Part shown: in pieces, positions 11,905 to 24,250 of the stretch
Layout: the number at the start of each line of letters is the position of its first letter
How positions within the stretch are numbered: the stretch's first letter is position 1
Source: Hsuehochloa calcarea
Taxonomy: Eukaryota > Streptophyta > Magnoliopsida > Poales > Poaceae
Length of the DNA: 64,000 nucleotides
Assembly: GCA_036346395.1 (NCBI GenBank)
Contig: CM070599.1
Span: 39,175,232 to 39,239,231, forward strand
Reading direction: 5' to 3'
Made by a program: the position numbers and the translations under genes
The notes under the pieces: model-generated
The model's input: the letters and a program-made list of their open reading frames with translations, nothing else
Database searches by the model: none
Told to the model about the DNA's origin: nothing

Positions 11905-13300
11905 GAAACCACCATAGTTGCTCTCAAAGGTTATAAATTCCCACATTAATTGGTGAAAAAAGATAAAGATCTACACTGTCGATCGTAGTGAGTCTAGATT
12001 ATAACGGCCTAGATTAAAAGAAAAAGAGTCCATCTCAATTAAACTAAAACTAAAATTTAGAATAAAAAATAAAATAAGCAATTTGATTTCCATACGAATT
12101 CCTAAGTAAACGGGTCCATATTAGGTACAATAAAATTGAAATTTGGAATAAAAATAAAATATAATATAATAAGTTATTTGATTCCCACACAAATTTCTAA
12201 GTAAAATCCCTAAAAACTATAATTTGGAATAAAAAATAAAAAAATTGGAAATTAGATTTATATATGAAGCCCAACCAAAAAAACTAAAATTTGAAATAAA
12301 AATAAAATAAAATTGACAATTTGATTTCGATACGAAATCCAATAATTATAACTCAGAATAAAAATTAAATAATAATTGGCAATTACAATTGTATATGAAA
12401 TAGAGTAAAAAAACCACCATGTTCGCTCTCAAATGCTAGAAATTCTCACATTAATCGGTAAAAAAGAGAAAGATTTACACCGTCGATCGGGGCATATCGA
12501 GATTATAACGATCTAGATTAAAATAAATAGTCTATGTCAAATAAAATAAAAATGAAATTAGGAATAAAAATAAAATAGAATCACTAATTTGATTTCCATA
12601 TGAATTCCTAAGTAAAAGACTCCAAATTAGGTACAATAAAACTGAAATCTGAAAGAAAAAAAAACTTTAAAGGTTGCAAATTAGATTTGTATACGAAATT
12701 CAACCAAAAAATAACTGAAATTCGGAGTAAAACTAAAATAAAATTAGAAATTTGATTTCGATACGAATTCCAATAATTATAATACAAAATAGAATTTTAA
12801 AAATAATTGGTGATTACATTTGTTTGATTTCAATATGAATTCCAAGTAAATAAAATAAAATTGGCAATTTGATTTCAATACGAATTCCAAAGTAAAATCC
12901 CTAAATAATTATAATTCATAATAAAAATTAAAGACAAATTAAAAATTGGATTCAGTTACGAGTTCCAAGAAAAAAGAACTGAAATTTGGAATAAAAATAA
13001 AGAACTTTTTTGATTTGATTTACATACGTATTCAAAAATAAAATCCCAAAATAAATAAAATAAATTTAGCAATTTGATTAGTATACAAATTCCAATAAAA
13101 TAACTGAAATATTGAATAAAAATAAAAGTTATAACAAGGATGGCATGAATGGTGTCCGAGGAGACACAAAAGAAATCACCACGTTCGCTCTCAAGGTCAT
13201 GTGTTTCTATTGTTGCTTCCTATGTAATAAAAATAACTAAAATTGTCATTAAAAAATACAAGTTATAACGAGGATAGCATGAATGGTGTCGGAGGAGACC
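11905..13300. repeat. AT-rich tandem array with nested periodicity
   Basis: A block starting AAACCACCAT..GCTCTCAAA and running through TTCACATTAAT, AAAGAT.TACAC.GTCGATCG and GATTATAACG..CTAGATT occurs at about 11,908 and again at about 12,413, a period near 505 bp. The start of a third block (CACCACGTTCGCTCTCAAGG) is near 13,178. Inside each block a shorter unit of roughly 60-110 bp recurs, built on AATTTGATTTCNATACGAATTCC and TGGAATAAAAATAAAAT. A separate ~45-bp direct repeat (ATAACNAGGATNGCATGAATG) occurs at about 13,131 and 13,267. No coding potential. The array cuts off the copia pol at its left edge. Confidence 0.75.
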
Positions 13301-16129
13301 ACGAAAGAGTGCAATGACATCGATCTATCATGCAAGAAGACATTAATCCACAGGAAGCAAAGAGCCGAGGCCGCGACGACAACGATGGGGACAATATTGT
13401 GCTGTTTGCCGAAGCCATGGGAGAGAAAGTCCAATATTGATGGAGTCAAAGGTCGCGATGACAAGTGGTGAGCGTCGACGTTGTTTAAGAAGTTAGTGGG
13501 CAAAGAAGCTCAATGATAGGAAATCCCTGGCAAAAAGGAGATGAAGCTTTGCATTGAAGATGAGCTATGAACGATATGGGGCTATTGGGTAGCTAGGAGT
13601 ATGTCATCACTGGTGATGGGCATGTTGTCGACGGCGACGGCGAAAATGTTCTTTATATCGTTAGACAACGACTAAAGTAGACATGCCAACATTAGTAAAG
13701 ATGGAACATAGTCATGGTTAGTGAGGAAGCCACAATGTTGAATTGGCCAACGACGTTGAAGAAGAAGAGCGACTAACACGAGAATAGGACGTTGATCATG
13801 TATAACATGATGCACGCGTATGTACATGTATGTATCTATACGAATAGAGCGTGAGCGTACAGATACAGAGGAGCAAGAAGCTTAGAGTAGAGGTAGCACA
13901 TCTATAGGGAATATGCTCGGAGTCACCGAAGAGAGTGTGACACGTGTCCCCAGTTAGGATTTGCAATGGTTGCATGTGTATGCATGTTGATGTTGCAATG
14001 GTTAGTCTTAAGAAATAATTAAGGGGAAGTAGAAGCTAACTATATGGCAAAATATTGTATTGGAAGGGGTAGCAGCCGAGAGGGATCGATCAAATTTTGG
14101 GCTTACTGTTAGAGGTTGAAGCAAAAAAACTATGACGACGAGAAGAGATAGAAGTCACACGGTTTGGTGAGGTAGTCGGCGTGTGAGGGAAAATAATTTC
14201 AAGGTAGGTCGCTCATGGTGCATCGGTGTATACGTGAGCAAAATACTCCAATACCTTATACCATGTAAACTAATAAGATAATTTACCGTACACATATTCA
14301 ACATATTACTTGAGATTAAATAGAGGTACATGTGCATGTGTATAATTTTAAAAAAAACTAATAAAGTAAGAATATGGGCATGCAACTCATGATCTATGCA
14401 CAATGAAAAGTGGTTAGTATCTAAGAACCCCAACAGTTTATTATGCTCAATGATTTTCATCCATCAAAACACATACTTCAATTGCATTCCTCGTGTTGTA
14501 ATTTCTTTCAAATTTCTATTGTCGTTTTCAATGTTTAGGAAAAGTCTAAATAACCTACAAGATATGTAAATATATTATCAATTATTTATTTAAATTCTAA
14601 AACAGATTTAGTCGTGCAAATACGCGGAACAACCTACTAGTTCATAAAGAAGAGATCAGATGTATCATATATGGTTAGTGGAGTGTGGCCCCATAAAATG
14701 GACTGCAAATCAAGTGTTTTGCATATATACATAAAAAGCAAGTCAACCCATAAAGTTATCATATAATATAACCACCACCTCCCTCCCTTGTTGCTGCAGC
14801 TGCTTTCATGGCAATTCTGCTTGTGATGGATGCACCAAGCAAATAACACCAAATGAAAAGTCGATGGGAGCTAGCGAGTGGGAGTGCTTGTCTTTGTTCT
14901 TGTTCTCTCGGCCACAAACCAACCAGTCCCTAGCTATCGTGCGAGTCTTGTTGTCCTTTCGATAGCTAGCTTTCTTCCGGTCAATGCAATGCTTCCCGGC
15001 TAGCGAGTTTTTGCAGGATTTGACCGTTTTTATTAATTGTTTTAGCAAAATTAGTCCCGATCAACCAAAATTGTAAAATATCACCACCATATGCTAGACA
15101 AACGCTGTGTGATACATGTAGCACACCGGTATCACGATAAGTTGATGCCGCACTCTCATACTGTTGCAAGTACATATTACATTCTTCGACAGTTGCATGT
15201 ACCTACTGCGCTCTCAAACGGTTGCAGATACGTGCCGTTGTGAATCTACCATACTTTCGGACTGTGGTAGGTTTGCTGCCATGATGTCATCTCACTCTTA
15301 TCGCGATTGGTAGCTTCTATCGTAGTGCGAATGTTTTGCCGCACTTCTAGAGCATTGCAAGTGTCTGCTAGCCTATCGCAATGTTATTTTTATAATTTAA
15401 AACAATTATGGACTAATTTTACTTAGATGAATAAAAAAACAGCCAAATCAGCGGAAAGACTACCGCTGGCTCCCAATCCTGCAATCAATCAGATGAACCC
15501 TAAATCGTCACGCAGGCACTTCCATGTCTCGATCGACCGATCAATTCGCTCTCGCCATCGATCTCAATCTCATCTCTTTCCCCCCTCCATGGGCGGTTTG
15601 GATCATGCAGGGGATAAGGGTTGCTGCAACTAGCTGGTCTTATTTGTGGAGCTACGTACTCTTCAATTCGCCACGACTTGGAGATGAGGATTGGGGAGGA
15701 AAGTGATCGAGAACCCTGATCGAGAGAGAGAGAGAGCTCATGCCGGATTAATTCTTGGCATGTACCATAACGTAACTCTAGTGGTTTGTTTGTATCTTGG
15801 ACTGTCATACAGTGCATGTGAAGACTAGCTATAGCTAGGTACGTACGTATGTGCAGCTGGGAGGCTATAGTTATTGATCTGTACTAGTTCGTGCGAGTGT
15901 TCATTTGCATGTAGCAACCAGTTATTAATATGCGTGACAACAAAACAAAGATTTGGGACGTAGAATGTGGACTTGATCACACCATGTTCACATGTCGGTA
16001 TATATGTGTTGTACGGAGTCGTACCAAATGGTACGGTTGGCGATATTTTTTTATAATAGTAGCCGTTGCATAGCTATATTGCTAAAAATATCAGTACGGA
16101 TTTGTCGGTACACGACACGTGTGCAATAC
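13301..16129. other. no gene recognised; degenerate repeats
   Basis: Mixed-composition DNA without a supportable coding region. Around 15,090-15,390 a degenerate family of segments alternates GTTGCAAGTA/GTTGCATGTA with CTCTCATAC/CTCTCAAAC, like a decayed tandem repeat of roughly 40-60 bp. The open frames here (all under 106 codons) lack domains. The left boundary of the large MULE should fall near the right end of this stretch. Confidence 0.45.
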
Positions 16130-16169
16130 CGAGCCTCCAAGGTCTGGATTTAATCTCCGACGCATCTCC

Positions 16170-16925
16170 CTAGCCTGGACGTCCCTCATCCGGACACGTG
16201 TCCGACTCCGCTCACCCGTCGCCCCGGCACGGGCTGTCCACACGCCCGTACCTCGTAAGCTCCGCGTGTCGCCCGTGCCCTTGTCCGATCTCTGGTGGCC
16301 TGGACGCGTCCTTGTCCGATCGCTGGCAACCCGGACGCGCCACCACCACAAGCGTGGTGAGTAGAGATGCGGGTGTCCCAGTCCCTCCTCGCTCGGTCAC
16401 GCCACGGGCGTGGCTCCGCTCCTCCCGCGCCCAGATCAGCTCCTTTGCCACATGGATGCGCGCCCATCTTGTCACCTCTTGTCACGTCCATCCATCACCG
16501 CCCATGCATTTTTCGCATGCAAGCCGTGCGCGGGAGGGAATCCGATTCCTCCCCTCGCTTCGTAGTCGGCCATGATTTGCATTGGGTGGCTATATATTCA
16601 GAGTCAATACGAGACGGTTCGCTCACTCTCATCCTCGCTCGCTCTCCCATTCTTACTCGATGTCCTTTGCAGTCTTGGTCGATTTCGTTTTCACTGACAA
16701 TTAAGGCTTGTTTAGAGTTGTCATTAGCGATAATATTAGCAGCTAATTTTTTCTCATATGTATTTTCATTATTAACTGTGTAGTTAGTTAATTAGTCATC
16801 ATTATTAATTGTTCGGTCGCCCCAGGCCCGGACGCGCCACCTGTCCGCTTGTCCAGTCGCCCCTGGCCCAGACGCGTCACTTGGCCACTTGCAGGTCACC
16901 CCTAGCCCGAGCAAGGCGCTGCCGT
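16170..16925. repeat. left GC-rich subterminal minisatellite
   Basis: Imperfect tandem units combining TTGTCCGATC, a CTGG..CCCGGACGCG core and GCCACC. There is a ~31-bp period at about 16,280-16,345 and a ~44-bp period at about 16,815-16,920, with less regular sequence between. The phrase CCACCTGTCCG in the 16.8-kb block is also present, inverted, in the GC-rich block at 31,261-31,320. Confidence 0.65.
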
Positions 16926-16939
16926 ATGCATAGTAATTG

Positions 16940-17400
16940 TTTGAGTCATAGTTTATTAGTGGTAATTGCATTAGTGCAAATGAAGTGGTCAAATTTACGT
17001 GACCATAAGTAAATTGTTGGTAAGTAAAGTAATAGTTCATAATTAATTAGTGGTAACTTAATAAACGTAATTAATTATGATTAATTATGTTTATGCACAA
17101 TTAACCAGTCTTAACTAATTAAGTGGAAATTACTTAGATGTAATGAATTACTCGTAAGTAATTTATTGAGAAGTAATCAATTTGTTGCTAATTAATTAAT
17201 TATTCATATTTAATTACTCGTATTTAATTGCTTAGTTGTATGTAATATGTCATAATTATTTATATCATGGGTAATTAGTGGCAGATAAATTACTTTTAAT
17301 TAATTAGTTTTGTCCTGTATAATTAGTGGTAATTAAAGAAATAATTCCATGTAAATAGTCGTGCACAGTTAATTAAAGTGCTAATTACATACCCTGTTTG
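16940..17400. repeat. left AT-rich subterminal repeat block (GTGGTAATTA type)
   Basis: Dense degenerate repeats of TAATTAGTGGTAATTA, GTAATTAAT and related text. The block at 30,440-31,060 holds the same words in reverse complement, which supports an inverted-repeat pair framing one element. Confidence 0.7.
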
Positions 17401-19424
17401 TTATATTGCGTACCGTAAATCGGGTTGTTGTGATTTTAAGTATTTTTGAACATGCAAGACTTGGTAGTATTTTTTTAACAACAGCCTCGTACGGGCCGGA
17501 CCCAATAGGTTGGGCATGTTGAGATGTCAATACAGGATGGTCCAGGTAGAGGGGCTTAATGTGATGAATATTCATAAGTTTAGGATATGCATCTAGAGGG
17601 AGTTTGACACAGAGCCAACGACGAATTTTTTTTGTCATTGAGGCGATCACCTGTACGAGTAGGGGGGCAGGGCGTATGGGAGCTAGTCAAGATGAATGGA
17701 AGCGTACTATGGGACCAGTACATGCAGATTGCTTCCCAGCCCGAGACAGAGATATACTAGAAACTTTATGTGGCATCTGGACTTGATGATATTGCAGTGT
17801 GGTCGCTCGTACTGCCGCAAGAAGAAGGGTCCCAATAGGGGCCTGATGCTGACACCCTCTTAGTTAGGCAACACTTCCTTAGCAAGTCGGCGTGCAGCAA
17901 GCTATAGCACAGTACACCTTATCCAACAGTCGTGTGTATCGGGTGCACCGGTCTAATCCAGGATATTACGCAGTGAAGTGCCTAGTGGAAGGATGCCCTG
18001 GCAAGGTCAGCGCTCACCGTGCGAAGTTCTTCGGTTCGGTCTTCACGGTCAAGGCGGTGACCGACCACACTTGCGAGCTTAGCAAGCCGCTGCGTCAAGA
18101 TCAGAATGTGACTTCCGTATATGTGGCAAGCCTTATCAACCACCTAGTCGTAGAGGAGAGGACGTGTTCGTCTCCCCAAAGATGCTATTATCAGAAGTCA
18201 ACAATCTAGTTGGTTATCTAGTCGGTTATAACAAGGTCCAACGAGCAAGTGGAAGGTTATCGAATCCATGTACGAGATATACGAAGAGGCGTACAACCTT
18301 GTGCCAAGAATGCTTCACCAGATTTCCGAAGCAAACCCCAACACGTACATAAACTAGGTTGAAAGTGAAGATGTTGACGGAGGCCCCAACTGCTTCATAC
18401 TAGATCGAGTCTTATACGCTTTCGCCCAAGTCATAGAGGGATTCAAGTTCTATCGCCCGGTGCTCACGATGGATGATACTTTCCTCATGGGAAGGTACAA
18501 GGGCACCATTATCACCGCAGTGGCGGCCGACTCGAATGACCAGCTTCCTCCGATTGCTTTTGGTATCGTAGAGAATGAAAATACATCCAGTTGGCTGTGA
18601 TTCCTAGCGAATGTGAAGCAGGCGGTTGTGGGAGACCGGCCCAACGTATGTCTTATCATAGACTGTAATACCGGGTTGTTGTCGGATCTGAACACCATGA
18701 AGGATGGGACGGAACCCCCTCACCAGTGGAACGACGTGGAAACCTGGTGGTGCATGAGACATCTTGCATTGAACTTCTTCACGCGATTATGCAATCAGGA
18801 ACTAATGAAGACGTTCAAGGCATTGTACATACAGAACCAGTGGCAGAAAGTTTGAGTCCATCTAGACATACCACGAACATCGGACTACGAGGCATACAAG
18901 GGAGTCCCCTCTGGAGGCACAAGAGGGACAGCATGCTACGAGCAGAAAATCCAGGCACACCATAAGTTTCACGCAGTTGATTAATCTCGACAGTCCTGAA
19001 TTGGAGAAATAGTCTCTGTTCCATGAGACAGACGATGCGTGGTACGGAATTATGATGACCAATATGTCCGAGGTGTACAATAATATTCTAAAAGGTGTGC
19101 GGTGCCTCCCTATCACCGCGATCATTGAGGAGGTATGGACTTGCACGGTCGGTTACTTCGTTAATAGAGCCACTGCAGCGAGGTGACAGCTAGAAGAATG
19201 GAAGCAGTGGTCCGAGAACATCCAGATGTATATGGACCCAAATATGCAAAAGTCCTGAATGCACGACACTTGGGTGATCGATGGCCTCGAGAGGAAGTAC
19301 GAGATCATACTCGGGCAAAAATATATCAACAGTCATGCTAGGGGGAAAGAAAATATGCATGCACCCTAGGTGATATGGCTACTTGCACCTGCAACAAGCC
19401 AAAGCTCTTGAACAAACCATGCTC

Positions 19425-22400
19425 TGTAACAACTCAATTTTTTTCTAGATGAAAATAATGTTCTCGCTAATTATTTTAGAGCCAAAATAAATTATCTACA
19501 AAAGATAATACCAATTATGAGTTGGAAATATTTTTATTTAAGTTCAAAATGATTCAGGGAATTTTTGTGAATTTTTTTCATATTTTTTTTGATTTTATTT
19601 GCTATTTTCTAAAGTCTAAATGATTTTAACTGAATTATTTAAATCACTAAATCAGTTAAAAATCTGTGAACAATAATTGGACCGAATATTCCTCAGCCCA
19701 TCACTATTCTTCAGGCGTGCGCCCGGTGCAAGGCCCACATGTCAGCCACTCCCTCTCTCGCCCGCATCTCTTTCTCACTGCCGTGTGGAGCCCACGCGCC
19801 ACGTCACCCCCTTCATCTACCTTCCATCCTTCTCCTCACGCGTCCCGCTCATCCCCGCCATTACCGCATTTCAAAAGCTTTCCAAACTCATTTAAATCCA
19901 GCAGCATCTTCCGAAATTGCACCGCATTTATGACGTTGTGTCATCACCGCGCCTATTACGACCTCCGCTTTCCTTCTCCGGCCATCAATTCCCCAGAATC
20001 TGCCATTGACCCGGCGGGGGCTTCTTGCGCTCCACGCTGCTTCATCCTCACCATTGCACTATAAATGGACGCTCCAGGTGCACCATCTCCATCTCATCCA
20101 CACCGCCACCCACCTCACCCCAATCCTCTCGAGTTCACCAGAATTTGAAGTCAAAGCCTCGCCACCCGAAGCATTTTCTCCGTCGATTCCGCCGCCGACA
20201 AGCTCGCTCCGTCGACTTCGTATACGTTCCCGGCATTGCCTTCACCGGAACGCACGCCACTGTTGACCTAGCACCGTCGCCGCTAAACTACTCATCACTG
20301 GCCACTCCGCTGTGCTCCGCCACCGCATGGTAACGCCCAAAGTTCAGCATCATCTCCTCTTCATTTTACGCATATTCATGTAGCTCGCTGTGGCGCATAG
20401 CGTCGGTGAGCTTATAGTCGAGCGACGCCGCTTTCGCCCAGCATAGTCAAAACCTTCTTTCGACCAGTATAGTCGAAACCTTCCTTCAACTAGTGCAGTT
20501 GAAATCTTCCTTCGACCAGGGTAGTCGATACCTTCCTTCGACCAGTGTAGTCGAAACCTTCCTTCGACCAGCGTAGCTAAAACCTCCTTCCAACCACATG
20601 AAGACGAAGATACGAATAGTACTCAGAGGTGAACAATACTCAAAGATATGAACAGTACTCAGAAAATGGCCAGTATTTTCGGAATTCTATCATTTCTTGT
20701 GACATCAAAAGTTTCGGATGTTCGTTCTCCCTCTCACGCACTCCAAATCCGCCGATTCTTGTTCCTAAATCCATATAAATTCAATATCTACCTTCTAGAA
20801 CTAAAATTATTTAATTTGAAGTTACTTAGAATTTTTTCTTTTGAATTTATTTGAGTATTATTTGAATTTAGCTTATTTTCGCGTTTAGATTTCGACGACT
20901 TCGGGGAATTTGAGGTACTTGAAGAAGAAGAATTTGAGCAAGACAAGTTATACCCTTGATCATGTTGATCATATTATTTTAAATTATTTAATTCTGTTTT
21001 AAGTTATTATTGCATGCGTATTTCTATTCAATTATTTTAAATTTGTGTTTTAAATTCCTAGTTAATATATTTCCTTTGTATGACCAATGTTAATGTTTTA
21101 ATAGTCATTCCCTTGTCACCATAGTTAAAATAAATTGGAAAAATTATATGCTTAGACAATACTTAGACCTAAATATTGATTTTGGGATTTTTTTTCAGCC
21201 AATTGACAATTTTGATTTGAATTGGAGACCGTGGTATTACTGTTACCATAGAAGCCTTATAAAATATTTTGACCTGAGAAATAAAATAAAACTGGTTTAG
21301 ACTTGGGAGAATTGGACCGTTGGTAGGTGCAAGTTTATGCACAGGCTCAACTCAGTGAAGGGTTGAGGCCCATGCGTCATTATGGAAGTCGCCTAGTCAT
21401 ATAAGGACCGGTCTGCGAGCTGCGGATTGGTAAGCCAAACTAGCACCACCACAAGTCTGGAGTGGGACAGACTTGGCTAATTAATCTACATTATTTCACT
21501 GTGGTTGTGTCATCTTGAGGTGCGGGTGTCTGAGTGTCTTACTGTTATTCCCACTTGGCGCAAGAGGAGGCTTCCGGCGGTGAGTCCAAAGGAAGTGAAA
21601 CCTTAGCAGATACAACTACATTGAAATAGTGTAGGGTAAAGGCATCGTGATATTTGCTTAGTCGGGCCTCGTGATATTTTCTTAATCGCACGCCTTTGGA
21701 AGCGTGCCCTGGCTGACATGTAAAGCAATCTATCTCTTGTGGGTAAAACTGTACAGACTCTGCAGAGTATTAATCTATTCGAATAGCCGCGTCCGCGGTC
21801 ATGGACATGTTAAGAAAAGCCTTTCGTGGATTAGATTTGATTTTGTTTTTAAATAAATCTCAAACTCAGATGTTTTGGATAGTTTATCCAAATGGGAAAT
21901 TCGGGAAGAATGCTGGGTTTAAGGGGGTTAGTCCTTCACTATTAGTGTATGGAGGTTTATCCTAAACTTGAGGATTGATAAATCGAAAATAAAGCTTTGA
22001 CTTTTAGTTATACCTTAAATTTTTTTGCCTTGAACTTAATAAAAGTGTTTAAAACTGAAAATATGGCTTTATGCTAAATGAACCCTATCAGCCTCTCCTG
22101 TTTACATATACATGTATTATATTCTGTTATTAGGTGTAACTTGCGAGCACGGAAGTTGTGCTCACTCTTGCTGAATAAAATTGATTTAGGTGAATGTTAT
22201 TATCAAGACGGTGAGGATCAGGACATCTAGGCTACATCTCTAGATGATTGCCTGTGGCGAATCATGTGACCTACCTATTTATTTTTGCTTCCGCTGTTTC
22301 TTTATATTTGGCCTTATGCTTAATTTTGTAATACACTCTGATTATCAGTTAATAAAAGCGTGATGTGATTTTGCTATCACCATTGTTTGACTGTGTACAC

Positions 22401-22465
22401 TAGCTATTCCTGAACTAGTTTATGAAGGACAGAGAATCTGGGATCCTTTGTTCCCGGATTCGACA
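19425..22465 (+). mobile_element. solo LTR, 3.04 kb, gypsy-type, TSD TGCTC
   Basis: Begins TGTAACAACTC and ends GGATTCGACA. The 5 bases TGCTC occur immediately before (19,420-19,424) and after (22,466-22,470). No gag, pol, primer-binding site or polypurine tract lies inside, so it is a recombined solo LTR. It interrupts the SWIM region of the MULE transposase. Text such as CTCTTGTGGGTAAAACTGTA and CGCGGTCATGG near 21,735-21,805 recurs in the LTRs at 22,741-28,357 (inverted) and 40,562-43,110, so all three are one family. Large LTRs without coding suggest a Tekay/Retrosat-like gypsy, but this lineage call is tentative. Confidence 0.85.
20446..20590. repeat. 26-bp minisatellite inside the solo LTR
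   Basis: Five to six copies of a unit reading GTAGTCGAAACCTTCCTTCG followed by ACCAGT, with a few substitutions. The last two full copies are almost identical. It appears specific to this LTR: I do not see it in the related LTRs at 22,741-28,357 or 40,562-43,110. Confidence 0.85.
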
Positions 22466-23429
22466 TGCTCGCATGTGTACAAGACGTGTGCTCAACCGAG
22501 GCAGATGATTACGCAGTATATCTCCGAGCACTATGACATGTAGTATCGTTTCGGTACATGTAGTGAAGATTTTCACTCGTATGTTGTGGACGTGAACTAT
22601 AGGGATCTTTGGTTGGACAGGGTGAAATGGAGCCCGAACAAAGCCTTGAAGTTAACTAGAAAGGGATGACGGCCAGACGCGGCGCTTCCGGAATGACATG
22701 GATAACAACCAACGTGGGCGCCTGAGCCGCACGATGAAATTGTCGGGACCCCGAAAGATCTAGACCCGCCATTATGAGTTAATGGATTGTTTTGGTGATT
22801 AATGACAAATCCAAATATGAGACTAACTCTTTTATCTAGTAATATCTTGTGTAGTCTCATTTGGATATAAAGGTGAAATTCAATGAGGTATGCAATCGAT
22901 ATCTTAATCTTATATATTGTTGCATTCCTCGGATCCAAAATATAGGATTGAACTCAACCATAATTTAAACTTGAATATGTGCATATGATCTTATTACACA
23001 TTTGTGTATGCACACATTTAGGGGGAGTTTTATTATATATTTTGTGGTTTCATTAGTATTGATTCATATTCCATTATCCACATACATTTGGGATCTTTAC
23101 TTTGAAACAAATCCATTTGAGTATACAAAACTTGCGTAGTTCTTGTATACTCATGATTATGAGTATATAGAACTTGTGTAGTTCTTGTATACTCAAGTTA
23201 GAGTATATATATAACTTGTGTAGTTGATATATACTCAATTTGTTCTCTCATTTATCATCATTCAATTTATGAGTAATTAAGTGGTTATCATCAATTACCA
23301 AAGAGGGAAAGATTGAGGTATCTTGTCCCACCATTATGAGTTAATGGTATGGTGTGGTAATTAATGATAATCATATTGTGGAACTAACATTTTCCATGAG
23401 TTGGATATATAGGTTATGTTTCAGGAGGA

Positions 23430-23690
23430 TGAAGACTTGGGATGATCATGAGTTGATCATCAAGTCGAGATTCAAGTGAAGGATGCATCATGTGTTGATG
23501 CACATCAAGTCAAGAGAAGACCCATCATGTGTTGATGGAGGTCAAGTGAAGGAATGCATCATGCGTTAATGCATATGAAGACTCGAGATGAAGAAATCAT
23601 CATGTGTTGATGATGTTCAAGACAAGATCCCGAAGTGAAGAAATCATCATGTGTTGATGATTGTCAAAGTCAAAGACCCGGACTTGAAGT
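23430..23690. repeat. minisatellite with embedded palindrome CATCATGTGTTGATG
   Basis: Five to six copies of a ~45-bp unit of the form TCAAGTGAAGAAATCATCAT..GTTGATG. The core CATCA-TGTGT-TGATG is a 5-bp-arm hairpin, and the flanking base pairs often co-vary (GCATCA/TGATGC, ATCATCA/TGATGAT), so each copy can pair more fully than the core alone. Confidence 0.8.
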
Positions 23691-23859
23691 GTTGATGTGC
23701 AAGGCAAAGGTATGACTAGCTAGGGCTAAGGATGTGTTCCTAGTCTTTTACCGGTCTCGATGTTTGGTTGATAGACCGGATTGCTAGTATAGGATTGTCG
23801 TACTATTAAGAGGGGTCTTGACTAGTAGCATGAGTTAGTCATGTGTTGATAGCTCATTG

Positions 23860-24250
23860 TGTTTGCTCTAGCTCATCTATGCATGGAGCTATTATTTGCT
23901 AATGTATTTTGCAAATAGCCGAGGCTCATGCATTTAATCTTTGTAGCATGGGACTATACTTTGCAAATGTGTTTTGCAAATGGTTGAAGTCCATGCACCT
24001 TAGCCTTGTGGCATGATGCTGTTATTTGCGAATGTGTTTTGTAAATAGTTGATGCTCATGTTTGATTTCTTGTAGCATGTGACTTAAGTTTGCAAGTGTG
24101 TTTTGCAAATGGTGTAAGTCCATGTACCTTTTTCCTTGTGGTATGATTCTAAAAGTTGGCAAATGTGTTTTACAACTTGCTAGGAATCTTGCTATTGATC
24201 CTTGTTGGCATGACTTGTCAATTGGCAAATGTATTTTGCAATTGAAGTTG
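23860..24250. repeat. tandem repeat, ~65-80-bp unit (TTTGCAAATG type)
   Basis: Five to six degenerate copies of a unit holding TGTAGCATG, then CTTTGCAAATGTGTTTTGCA, then a TCCATGCACC-like spacer. It lies within the SIRE-type LTR and is non-coding. Confidence 0.8.

Larger units (their letters stand above)
17604..22740 (+). pseudogene. MULE (mudrA-like) transposase, broken and split by a solo LTR
   Basis: A MULE transposase cuts the element at its terminal repeats in the nucleus. The N-terminal part (17,604-17,880) holds SQDEWKRTMGPV and RDRDILETL. 17,892-18,209 encodes the MuDR DNA-binding zinc finger: SNSRVYRVHRSNPGYYAVKC, then a second Cys four residues on and a later H-x-C. After frame breaks, the DDE core begins near 18,465 with LTMDDTFLMGRYKGTIITAV (first D), continues GIVENENTSSWL up to an internal stop, then IIDCNTGLL at 18,655 (second D). 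A SWIM-type zinc finger starts at about 19,385 (CTCNKPKLLNKPC). It is interrupted at 19,425 and resumes at 22,471 (HVYKTCAQPRQMITQYISEH). Many stops and frameshifts: a dead gene, but domain order is complete. Confidence 0.85.

Noticed and set aside
23430..24250. Possible CRISPR-like arrays (regular repeats with spacers)
   Set aside because: Repeats are degenerate, spacers are themselves part of the unit, and the context is an LTR in a plant genome. These are minisatellites.
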